A DNA stretch of 5,215 nucleotides from NCBI GenBank assembly GCA_958346165.1, contig CATVQO010000119.1, positions 1-5,215 on the forward strand. The letters run 5' to 3'. Made by a program: the position numbers and the translations under genes. This stretch comes from an uncultured Collinsella sp. GTDB lineage: Bacteria > Actinomycetota > Coriobacteriia > Coriobacteriales > Coriobacteriaceae. Positions within the stretch are counted from its first letter, which is position 1; each line of letters begins with the position of its first letter. The notes under the pieces were generated by a model, which was not told the origin of the DNA, made no database searches, and saw only the letters and a list, made by a program, of their open reading frames with translations. Positions 1 to 5,123 of the stretch are shown piece by piece.

Positions 1-1131
1 ATTCGCAAGACCATGGAGCTCGTGCGCGGCGGCTACGCCATGACGCTCATCAACGAGCAGGCGCTCTACGCATTTCGCGATCCACACGGCATTCGCCCGC
101 TCGTGCTGGGCAAGCTGGTGGACGAGGGCCTGGACCAGGCCGATGCCGCAGCCGTTTCGCAGCTGCCGTCGCAGGACGGCGCCGCGACGGTCGACTCCGC
201 CGTCCGTGTCACGCGCGCCGGCGGCTGGGTCGTTGCTTCCGAGACCTGCGCACTCGACATCGTGGGTGCCGAGTACGTCCGTGACGTCCGTCCCGGCGAG
301 ATTTTGCGCATCAGCGCCGAGGGTCTGGTATCCGAGCAGGGCGTGCCTGCCGCCGAAGAGCCCGCAAACTGCATCTTTGAGCAGGTCTACTTTGCCCGCC
401 CCGACTCCATCATGAACGGCAAGAGCGTCTATGCCTGCCGTTACGACATGGGTCGTCAGCTGGCACACGAGGAGCCCGTCGAGGCCGATCTGGTCATCGG
501 CGTGCCCGACTCCGGCCTGCCGCCCGCGGAGGGGTATTCGCACGAGAGCGGTATTCCCTTTGGCGAGGGCCTTATCAAGAACCGCTACGTGGGCCGTACG
601 TTTATTGAGCCTACGCAGGAGTTGCGCGCCATGGGCGTGCGTATGAAACTCAACCCGCTGCGCGACAACATCGAGGGCAAGCGCCTGGTCGTCATCGACG
701 ACTCCATCGTGCGCGGCACCACCATGGTGCAGCTCGTCAAGATGCTGCGCAACGCCGGCGCCAAGGAGATTCATATCCGCATCAACTCGCCCGAGGTCAT
801 CTGGCCGTGCTTCTACGGTATCGATACCGACGTGCAGTCGCAGCTTATCAGCGCCAACAAGACGGTCGACGAGATTTGCGAGTATATCGGCGCCGATTCG
901 CTGGCCTTCCTTTCGGTCGAGGGCCTGCTTAAGGTCATGCCCAAGGGCGGTTACTGCGATGCGTGCTTTACCGGCCGCTACCCCGTGGCGATTCCCGAGA
1001 GCTTTGGCCGCGACAAGTTTATGGAGGGCTTTAAGCCCCGCAACCTGGACAAGCCGCTGCACTTTGACGACGACGCCGTGATCGAGAAATACGACGACCG
1101 CAGCTGGGAAGAGGAGCACGGCGAGGCATAA
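1..1131 (+). CDS. purF: Amidophosphoribosyltransferase, 5'-truncated (Fe-S type PurF)
   Basis: Catalyses the first committed step of purine synthesis in the cytosol: PRPP plus glutamine gives 5-phosphoribosylamine. The frame is open from base 1, so the gene starts upstream. The N-terminal Cys nucleophile and most of the glutaminase (Ntn-hydrolase) domain are missing; what remains of it includes RDPHGIRPL (about nt 76-102). The phosphoribosyltransferase domain is complete, with the PRPP loop VVIDDSIVRGTT at nt 688-723. Four cysteines match the 4Fe-4S ligands of Bacillus subtilis PurF: CIFEQVYFARPDS (Cys codon 370-372), WPCFYGIDT (808-810), and CDACFTG (955-957 and 964-966). The spacing between the first two matches the Bacillus enzyme, which I recall as Cys236 and Cys382. 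The C-terminus is acidic. The ATG at nt 13 lies inside the conserved domain and is not the real start. purM follows 157 bp downstream. Family identity is certain; the cluster is inferred from conserved ligands. Confidence 0.97.
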   Translation: MRKTMELVRGGYAMTLINEQALYAFRDPHGIRPLVLGKLVDEGLDQADAAAVSQLPSQDGAATVDSAVRVTRAGGWVVASETCALDIVGAEYVRDVRPGEILRISAEGLVSEQGVPAAEEPANCIFEQVYFARPDSIMNGKSVYACRYDMGRQLAHEEPVEADLVIGVPDSGLPPAEGYSHESGIPFGEGLIKNRYVGRTFIEPTQELRAMGVRMKLNPLRDNIEGKRLVVIDDSIVRGTTMVQLVKMLRNAGAKEIHIRINSPEVIWPCFYGIDTDVQSQLISANKTVDEICEYIGADSLAFLSVEGLLKVMPKGGYCDACFTGRYPVAIPESFGRDKFMEGFKPRNLDKPLHFDDDAVIEKYDDRSWEEEHGEA

Positions 1132-1169
1132 AACCTGCCATATGGGGACAGGTTTATTTTGGTAGGTTT
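1131..1169. repeat. GGGGAC-core inverted-repeat element 1, after purF
   Basis: The left arm AAACCTGCCA (1131-1140) and right arm TGGTAGGTTT (1160-1169) pair over 10 bp, with one G-T wobble. They enclose the core GGGGACAGGTT (1144-1154). The first arm base is the last base of the purF stop codon, so the element abuts the gene end. The core is the exact reverse complement of AACCTGTCCCC at 3811-3821 in the array after the EIIA gene, which links the two sites as one family. The right arm is followed by TTACCTGCTGTTTTG, which is not a clean terminator tract. Confidence 0.65.
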
Positions 1170-1180
1170 TACCTGCTGTT

Positions 1181-1208
1181 TTGTTGATATGACGGCGCGT
1201 GCTGTTAT
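1181..1208 (+). promoter_or_regulatory. Possible weak promoter upstream of purM
   Basis: TTGTTG (1181-1186) and TGTTAT (1203-1208) are separated by 16 bp and resemble sigma-70 -35 and -10 boxes with several mismatches. The position, 80 bp before purM, would allow purM-purN to be transcribed separately from purF. The match is weak, and read-through from purF is equally compatible. Confidence 0.2.
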
Positions 1209-1219
1209 GGCGCGCGCCG
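1193..1219 (+). other. GC-rich hairpin in the purF-purM gap (upstream)
   Basis: CGGCGCGTG (1193-1201) pairs with CGCGCGCCG (1211-1219) over 9 bp, with one G-T wobble and a 9-base loop. It is the first of two GC hairpins in the purM leader. It has no T-tract, so it is not a standard terminator. Its left arm overlaps the spacer of the weak promoter candidate at 1181-1208. Confidence 0.4.
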
Positions 1220-1240
1220 AAATGAACGCAACTATGAGCA

Positions 1241-1267
1241 CCGTTTGGCGCCCGTGCGGCGCCACGG
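1241..1267 (+). other. Strong GC hairpin just before the purM ribosome binding site
   Basis: CCGT plus GGCGCC (1241-1252, with TT bulged at 1245-1246) pairs with GGCGCC plus ACGG (1258-1267) around the 5-base loop CGTGC. The structure ends about 7 bases before the purine-rich Shine-Dalgarno region. There is no T-tract, so termination is unlikely. It could stabilise the purM-purN message or affect ribosome access. Role inferred only. Confidence 0.45.
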
Positions 1268-1272
1268 TAGTG

Positions 1273-1283
1273 GGAGAGGAAGG
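1273..1283 (+). promoter_or_regulatory. Ribosome binding site of purM
   Basis: The purine-rich run GGAGAGGAAGG ends 5 bases before the ATG at 1289 and offers several registers of anti-Shine-Dalgarno pairing. It fixes the purM start, which also gives the expected PurM N-terminus. Confidence 0.75.
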
Positions 1284-1288
1284 CTCAG

Positions 1289-2392
1289 ATGAGCGACAGC
1301 AAGCATGTGACGTACGAGGACGCCGGCGTCGACACCGCCGAGGGCGGCCGCGCCGTCGACGCGATTAAGCAGATGGTCAAGGACACTAACCGTTCCGAGG
1401 TTATCGGTGGCATCGGCGGCTTTGGCGGCCTGTTCTCGGCCGCCGCGCTCAAGGATATGGAAGACCCGATCCTGATTAGCGGTACCGACGGCGTGGGCAC
1501 CAAGCTCGTGCTCGCCCAGATCATGGACCGTCACGAGACGGTTGGCCAGGACCTGGTCGCTATGTGCGTCAACGATATTCTGGCTTCGGGCGCCGAGCCG
1601 CTGTTCTTCCTGGACTACGTTGCCATCGGTCACATCGAGGCCGAGCACATGGCAAAGATTATCAAGGGTGTGGCCGACGGCTGCAAGCTCGCGGGCTGCG
1701 CGCTCGTGGGCGGTGAGATGGCCGAGCACCCGGGCGTCATGGCTCCTGCCGACTACGACCTTGCCGGATTTACCGTGGGCGTCGTCGACCGTCCCAAGAT
1801 GCTCGACCCCGCAAACGTCCGCCCGGGCGATGTGATCCTGGGCCTGCCTTCCACCGGCGTGCACTCCAACGGCTACTCGCTCGTGCGTAAGGTCATTGGC
1901 GTCGACGGCGTTAAGCCGGGCACGCCCGAGGCCGTCGCTAAGGCCGAGGAGCTGAGCCGTCCGCTCGAAGAGCTCGGCGGTGCATCGCTGGCAGACGCTC
2001 TGTTGGCCCCCACGCGCATCTACGTCAAGCCGATCCTGGAGCTGCTCCGCGGCGGCGCTCCGGTGCATGCCATCGCCCACATCACTGGCGGCGGTATTAC
2101 CGAGAACCTCAACCGTGCACTCGCCGACGACGTCGACGCCGTGGTCACCCGCAACGGCGCCGAGATGGGTTGGGACGTTCCGCCCGTCATCACCTACGTG
2201 TCGCGTCAGGCCGAGCTCGCGCCCAACGAGGCATGCAAGACCTTCAACATGGGCGTCGGCCTGTGCCTGATCGTCGCCCCCGAGGACGAGGCCGCGGTTA
2301 CCGAAGCCCTGGTCGCGCTGGGCGAGAAGCCGTTCCGCGTGGGCGAGTGCGTCGAGGGTTCCGGTAAGGTCGTGTACTCCGATGAGCGCTAA
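1289..2392 (+). CDS. purM: Phosphoribosylformylglycinamidine cyclo-ligase (AIR synthetase)
   Basis: Converts formylglycinamidine ribonucleotide (FGAM) to 5-aminoimidazole ribonucleotide with ATP, step 5 of IMP synthesis, as a cytosolic dimer. The 367-residue product is slightly longer than the usual roughly 345. Family motifs occur in order: YEDAGVD near residues 9-15, GGIGGFGGLF (40-49), the nucleotide-binding DGVGTK (67-72), MCVNDILASGAEPLFFLDY (92-110), GGEMAEHPGVM (141-151), LPSTGVHSNGYSLVRK (176-191), ITGGGITEN (255-263) and FNMGVGL (309-315). The N-terminal AIRS and C-terminal AIRS_C domains are both complete, with no frameshift. The ATG at 1289 has a good Shine-Dalgarno site and gives a standard N-terminus. 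The 3' end overlaps purN by 11 bp, which suggests coupled translation. Upstream lie purF and a gap with GC hairpins. Confidence 0.98.
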   Translation: MSDSKHVTYEDAGVDTAEGGRAVDAIKQMVKDTNRSEVIGGIGGFGGLFSAAALKDMEDPILISGTDGVGTKLVLAQIMDRHETVGQDLVAMCVNDILASGAEPLFFLDYVAIGHIEAEHMAKIIKGVADGCKLAGCALVGGEMAEHPGVMAPADYDLAGFTVGVVDRPKMLDPANVRPGDVILGLPSTGVHSNGYSLVRKVIGVDGVKPGTPEAVAKAEELSRPLEELGGASLADALLAPTRIYVKPILELLRGGAPVHAIAHITGGGITENLNRALADDVDAVVTRNGAEMGWDVPPVITYVSRQAELAPNEACKTFNMGVGLCLIVAPEDEAAVTEALVALGEKPFRVGECVEGSGKVVYSDER

Positions 2393-3083
2393 CGAGCAGA
2401 TGGCTGCTAGTGAGGGCCTGGGCTTTGTGCCCTACACCCGTCCGACCGGCACCGATACGGTCGAGCCGCTCAAGATCGGTGTGCTCATCAGCGGTTCGGG
2501 TACCAACCTGCAGGCGCTGATCGATCTGATCGCCGCCGGTAAGCTCAACGCCTCGATTGAGCTTGTGGTGTCGAGCCGTCCTTCGGCTAAGGGTTTGCAG
2601 CGCGCTGAGCGCGCGGGCATCCAGACGCTCACGCTGTCCAAGGATGTCTATGCCGACCCTATTGCCGCCGACGAGATCATCGCGCACGAGCTGCTCGAGC
2701 GCGGCTGCGAGTACGTGGTGATGGCCGGCTATATGCGCATGGTGCACACACCGCTGCTGGCGGCGTTTCCCAACCGCGTGGTCAACTTGCATCCGGCGCT
2801 GCTGCCGAGCTTTACCGGTGCGCATGCGATTGACGATGCCTTTGCGCGCGGCGTCAAGGTAACTGGCGTGACCGTGCATTTTGCCAACGAGGTCTACGAC
2901 AACGGTCCCATCATCGCCCAGCGTGCGCTGGCTGTCGAGGAGGGCTGGGATGTCGACGCGCTCGAGGAGCACATCCACGCGATTGAGCACGTGCTGTATC
3001 CCGAGGTCGTGCAAATGCTCGCCGACGGCCGCGTCCACGTGCTGGAGAGCGGCAAGGTCGCAATTGATGCGCCCCGCGTCTAG
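2382..3083 (+). CDS. purN: Phosphoribosylglycinamide formyltransferase (GAR transformylase 1)
   Basis: Transfers a formyl group from 10-formyltetrahydrofolate to GAR, step 3 of purine synthesis. The core starts at residue 31 (KIGVLISGSGTNLQALID), where SGSGTN forms the phosphate-binding loop. The catalytic residues match Escherichia coli Asn106, His108 and Asp144: NLHPALLPSF gives Asn135 and His137, and VYDNGPII gives Asp173. The His-to-Asp spacing of 36 is the same as in E. coli. At 233 residues it is longer than the usual 190-215 because of about 29 extra N-terminal residues without a recognisable domain. The ATG at 2382 lies in the last codons of purM, with a weak GGTAAGG site at 2363-2369. 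An in-frame ATG at 2400 is an alternative that would remove six residues. A terminator follows 30 bp after the stop. No purH or purD follows. Function is secure; the exact start is less so. Confidence 0.96.
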   Translation: MSANEQMAASEGLGFVPYTRPTGTDTVEPLKIGVLISGSGTNLQALIDLIAAGKLNASIELVVSSRPSAKGLQRAERAGIQTLTLSKDVYADPIAADEIIAHELLERGCEYVVMAGYMRMVHTPLLAAFPNRVVNLHPALLPSFTGAHAIDDAFARGVKVTGVTVHFANEVYDNGPIIAQRALAVEEGWDVDALEEHIHAIEHVLYPEVVQMLADGRVHVLESGKVAIDAPRV

Positions 3084-3093
3084 CGGCGCACAG

Positions 3094-3099
3094 TACAAT
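3094..3099 (+). promoter_or_regulatory. Possible -10 box between the purN stop and terminator
   Basis: TACAAT matches the sigma-70 -10 consensus at five of six bases and sits 11 bp after the purN stop. I see no convincing -35 box 16-18 bp upstream. If active, the hairpin at 3114-3158 would lie in the leader of the EIIA gene and act as an attenuator as well as the purN terminator. Speculative. Confidence 0.2.
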
Positions 3100-3113
3100 T
3101 TAGTTGAGTGGTC

Positions 3114-3158
3114 AGGGTGGTCATTGGCGCCAAGGCGCGCGTGGCCACCTTTTGTTTT
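3114..3158 (+). terminator. Rho-independent terminator after purN
   Basis: GGTGGTCA (3116-3123) pairs with TGGCCACC (3142-3149) with one G-U wobble. The stem extends by outer A-T and G-T pairs and is followed directly by a T-rich tract, TTTTGTTTT (3150-3158). The 18-base loop contains the perfect palindrome TTGGCGCCAA (3124-3133), which could form a competing hairpin. It ends the purine gene cluster and separates it from the EIIA gene. Confidence 0.8.
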
Positions 3159-3161
3159 GGG

Positions 3162-3190
3162 TAGTCATCGGGGACGTTCCTGAATGACTA
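3162..3190. repeat. GGGGAC-core inverted-repeat element 2, before the EIIA gene
   Basis: A perfect 7-bp inverted repeat, TAGTCAT (3162-3168) and ATGACTA (3184-3190), encloses the core GGGGACGTTCC (3170-3180). The same GGGACGTTCC core occurs at 3696-3705 and inverted at 3751-3760. The arms are unrelated to those of the other elements, so complementarity is kept while arm sequence changes. It sits between the purN terminator and the EIIA ribosome binding site. Confidence 0.65.
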
Positions 3191-3196
3191 GGTGAG

Positions 3197-3204
3197 AGAG
3201 GTGA
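3197..3204 (+). promoter_or_regulatory. Ribosome binding site of the EIIA gene
   Basis: AGAGGTGA centres on a near-consensus Shine-Dalgarno sequence and ends four bases before the ATG at 3209. It supports this start over the nearby GTG triplets at 3192 and 3201, which are in other frames. Confidence 0.75.
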
Positions 3205-3208
3205 GCGC

Positions 3209-3673
3209 ATGGCGGATAACGAAGCGCTGTTTACGCCTGAGCTGGTGTTTTTTGATTGGGAGTGTGCGACGCCGGGTGAGGTGTTTGCGCAACTCGAGAG
3301 TGAGCTTGCTCCGCGCGGCTACATTGCCGACGGTTGGCTCGACGCCGTTCGCACGCGCGAGGATGCCTATCCCACGGGTCTTGCCATGCCGGCGGCAAAC
3401 ATTGCCATTCCGCATACCGATCCGGGGTTTGTGGCCAAGCCCTATATCGCGGTGGTGAAGCCCTCCGCGCCCGTGACATTTAACGCTATGGCTGGCATGG
3501 GCGCTCCGGTGCCGGCGCAGATCGTCATCAATCTGGGCATCGCCGAGCCGGGCGGCCAGGTCGAGGCTCTGCAGGCGCTCATGAACATCTTTATGGACGC
3601 CGATGCCGCAGCCGACGTGCTCGGCCAGACCACGCCGCAGGGCATGGTCGACGCCATCCGCCGCCACTTCTAA
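3209..3673 (+). CDS. PTS sugar transporter EIIA subunit, galactitol (GatA)-like
   Basis: A 154-residue cytosolic phosphotransferase protein, the usual length for a stand-alone EIIA of the fructose/mannitol/galactitol superfamily (PTS_EIIA_2). Such proteins take phosphate from HPr on a histidine and pass it to an EIIB. The segment from residue 50, REDAYPTGLAM followed by NIAIPHTD, closely resembles the GatA active-site region (AREAEFPTG then AIAIPH in E. coli), and His69 (codon 3413-3415) is the predicted phosphorylation site. The rest fits the fold: an N-terminal helix with a GYIADGWLDAV segment, and a C-terminal EALQALMNIF helix. No EIIB or EIIC gene lies in the window, so it must act with components encoded elsewhere or as a regulator. 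Its neighbours are purine genes upstream and a foldase gene downstream, with repeats on both sides. The substrate cannot be assigned. Confidence 0.88.
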   Translation: MADNEALFTPELVFFDWECATPGEVFAQLESELAPRGYIADGWLDAVRTREDAYPTGLAMPAANIAIPHTDPGFVAKPYIAVVKPSAPVTFNAMAGMGAPVPAQIVINLGIAEPGGQVEALQALMNIFMDADAAADVLGQTTPQGMVDAIRRHF

Positions 3674-3684
3674 GGTGGGGCTAA

Positions 3685-3830
3685 GCCGGCACCTAGGGAC
3701 GTTCCTTATGTGCCGGCACTTGGGGACTGTCCCTAACTGCCGGCAGAAAAGGAACGTCCCTAACTGCCGGCTGCCAGAGCTGTCCCCTTTGCACCAAAAT
3801 GGTGCAGATTAACCTGTCCCCAATGCACCA
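3685..3830. repeat. Array of GGGAC-core elements with shared hairpin arms
   Basis: Cores alternate with arms. In order: arm GCCGGCAC (3685-3692), core GGGACGTTCC (3696-3705), arm GTGCCGGCAC (3710-3719, itself a palindrome), core GGGGACTGTCCC (3722-3733), arm TGCCGGCA (3738-3745), core GGAACGTCCC (3751-3760), arm TGCCGGC (3765-3771), core CTGTCCCC (3780-3787), arms TGCACCA and TGGTGCA (3790-3806, a 7-bp stem with an AAA loop), core AACCTGTCCCC (3811-3821), arm TGCACCA (3824-3830). Because adjacent units share arms, each arm can pair to either side. The set fills most of the 224-bp gap between the EIIA and foldase genes. It looks like REP-type repeat DNA. No T-tract makes it a standard terminator. 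Confidence 0.75.
3729..3771. repeat. 16-bp direct repeat within the array
   Basis: GTCCCTAACTGCCGGC occurs identically at 3729-3744 and 3756-3771, a period of 27 bp. Its reverse complement matches 3685-3700 at 14 of 16 positions. This gives one inverted and two direct copies, the clearest sequence-level evidence that the array grew by duplication. Confidence 0.85.
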
Positions 3831-3853
3831 AGCGTGCCGCGGGGGCTGCGTTG

Positions 3854-3862
3854 TGACACAAT
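3854..3862 (+). promoter_or_regulatory. Possible extended -10 promoter of the foldase gene
   Basis: TGA directly followed by CACAAT (3857-3862) fits an extended -10 arrangement, with four of six core matches. Transcription would start near 3869 and leave a leader of about 29 bases. There is no good -35 box at the right distance, where the sequence is the edge of the repeat array. Tentative. Confidence 0.27.
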
Positions 3863-3884
3863 GGCGTTTGTTCGATTCGTTATG

Positions 3885-3891
3885 CGAAAGG
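3885..3891 (+). promoter_or_regulatory. Ribosome binding site that sets the foldase start
   Basis: CGAAAGG ends six bases before the ATG at 3898. The longer in-frame option at 3799 starts inside a repeat hairpin and has no comparable site, so 3898 is preferred. Confidence 0.7.
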
Positions 3892-3897
3892 CCAACT

Positions 3898-5118
3898 ATG
3901 GCAAATAAGAAAAAGAACCCCGCACTCGAGCCGACGCCCGAGCAGCAGGCTCGCGCCGCCTCCAACTCTCGCAAGAAGCAGCGCAAGACCCGCGTGTCCA
4001 AGACCGTCAAGATCGTTCTGGTGGTCATCGGCGTGCTGGCGATGCTGCTTTCCGTCTCGGCGATGGCGTGCTCCGGCCTTATGTCGCAGGCCGAGGACAC
4101 CTCGGGCTACAAGCTGACCGGCGGTGTTGCTGCTACTATCAACGGCACCAACCTCACCGAGGACACCGTGACCAAGCAGATCATGAGCATGCGCACGTCC
4201 TACGGCTACACCAAGGACAAGGACTGGGCGCAGTATCTGGTCGACAACGACCTCACGCCCAAGAAGTATCGCAAGCAACTCATCGACTCCTACACGCAGC
4301 AGATTCTGCTTCAACAGGCACAGAAGGAGAACGGCGTGACGGTGTCGGACGAGGAGGTCGAGAAGGCTTGGAAGGACGCGTGCAAGAGCGCGGGCGGTGC
4401 CAAGGCCTTTAAGAAGACCCTCAAGACCTACGGCTATACCGAGGATACCTACAAGGATTCGCTCAAGGAGAGTCTGGCGCAGCAGAAACTCAAGGATGCC
4501 GCCGCGCCCACGAGCAAACCCAAGGACAGCGAGATTGTCGATTACATCAACGAAAACCTGTCCAGCTACAACGACGCCCGTCGCTCGTCGAACATCCTGA
4601 TCAAGGTTGATTCCGACGCTTCCGACGAGGACAAGGCTGCCGCCAAGGCCAAGGCGCAGGAGTGCCTGGACAAGATCAACTCCGGTGAGCTGAGCTTTGA
4701 GGACGCCGTTGAGCAGTACTCCGAGGACACCGGTTCCAAGGAGAAGAAGGGCGATGTGGGCTGGGATAAGCTCACCACCTTTGTCGACAGCTACCAGACG
4801 GCGCTCGAGGGGCTCAACAAGGGCGACGTGAGCGAAGTCATCGAGTCGACCTATGGCTACCACATCATCAAGTGCACCGACTACTTCCATGTCGATAATC
4901 AGGTTGATGACATCAACCAGGTGCCCAAGGCCATCAAGAAGTACGTCTCCAACGTGGTGAAGACGCAGGCGGCCAGTACCGCGTACAGTGAGTGGCTGGA
5001 GCAGTACAAGAAGGACGCCGACATTACCGTCAACCCCATGCCCAAGGACGTACCCTATAACGTGAGTCTGAAGGGCATCACCAAGAGTTCGACCGACGAT
5101 TCGTCGACGACTGAGTAA
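3898..5118 (+). CDS. Membrane-anchored PrsA/SurA-like peptidyl-prolyl isomerase (foldase)
   Basis: Predicted extracytoplasmic chaperone that helps exported proteins fold, 406 residues. In order: a lysine/arginine-rich N-terminal tail (1-38), a hydrophobic segment (about 37-57) ending AMAC, a SurA_N-like helical domain (about 77-210, starting VAATINGTNLTEDTV), a parvulin (PPIC rotamase) domain (about 227-330), a helical C-terminal part and a Ser/Thr-rich tail. The parvulin core shows FEDAVEQYSED, KKGDVGW and YGYHIIK. Asp277 aligns with the catalytic Cys/Asp position and His322 with the second conserved His, but the first conserved His (SHIL in PrsA) is Asn232. Near the end, KKDADITV resembles KKADIEV in B. 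subtilis PrsA. Cys58 could be a lipidation site, but the lipobox is not ideal and the cytosolic tail is long, so a signal anchor is the alternative. The longer reading frame from 3799 runs through repeat DNA and is rejected. Confidence 0.9.
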   Translation: MANKKKNPALEPTPEQQARAASNSRKKQRKTRVSKTVKIVLVVIGVLAMLLSVSAMACSGLMSQAEDTSGYKLTGGVAATINGTNLTEDTVTKQIMSMRTSYGYTKDKDWAQYLVDNDLTPKKYRKQLIDSYTQQILLQQAQKENGVTVSDEEVEKAWKDACKSAGGAKAFKKTLKTYGYTEDTYKDSLKESLAQQKLKDAAAPTSKPKDSEIVDYINENLSSYNDARRSSNILIKVDSDASDEDKAAAKAKAQECLDKINSGELSFEDAVEQYSEDTGSKEKKGDVGWDKLTTFVDSYQTALEGLNKGDVSEVIESTYGYHIIKCTDYFHVDNQVDDINQVPKAIKKYVSNVVKTQAASTAYSEWLEQYKKDADITVNPMPKDVPYNVSLKGITKSSTDDSSTTE

Positions 5119-5123
5119 TCATG

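Noticed and set aside
1159..1368. Short + strand frame bridging the purF-purM gap
   Set aside because: It runs from the repeat arm into purM in another frame and ends in an Arg-rich shadow; there is no Shine-Dalgarno site at its start.
1232..2080. 282-codon reading frame on the - strand opposite purM
   Set aside because: Shadow of purM: rich in His, Asp, Ala and Arg as expected for antisense of GC-rich coding DNA, with no family motif and no ribosome binding site.
2164..2188. A GGGACGTTCC core with GATGGG/CCCGTC arms (one wobble) inside purM
   Set aside because: It has the same look as the intergenic elements, but the bases encode GWDVPPV, an ordinary PurM segment in a conserved region, so the match is most simply a coincidence. 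It would be worth counting if the genome-wide search finds coding copies in excess.
2298..3098. 266-codon reading frame on the - strand opposite purN
   Set aside because: It spans the purM-purN junction and the purN coding region antisense; composition is typical of a shadow frame.
3685..3830. CRISPR array
   Set aside because: The spacing is too short, units are palindromic with cores only about 10-12 bp, the spacers are not unique 30-mers, and no cas genes are present.
3685..3830. Rho-independent terminator of the EIIA gene
   Set aside because: Several hairpins are possible but none is followed by a run of T residues; the longest T run is three. Termination by another mechanism is not excluded.
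3880..4890. Long 336-codon reading frame on the - strand opposite the foldase
   Set aside because: Explained by GC-biased third positions of the foldase gene; the translation is a low-complexity Leu/Val/Gly-rich shadow with no recognisable domain.
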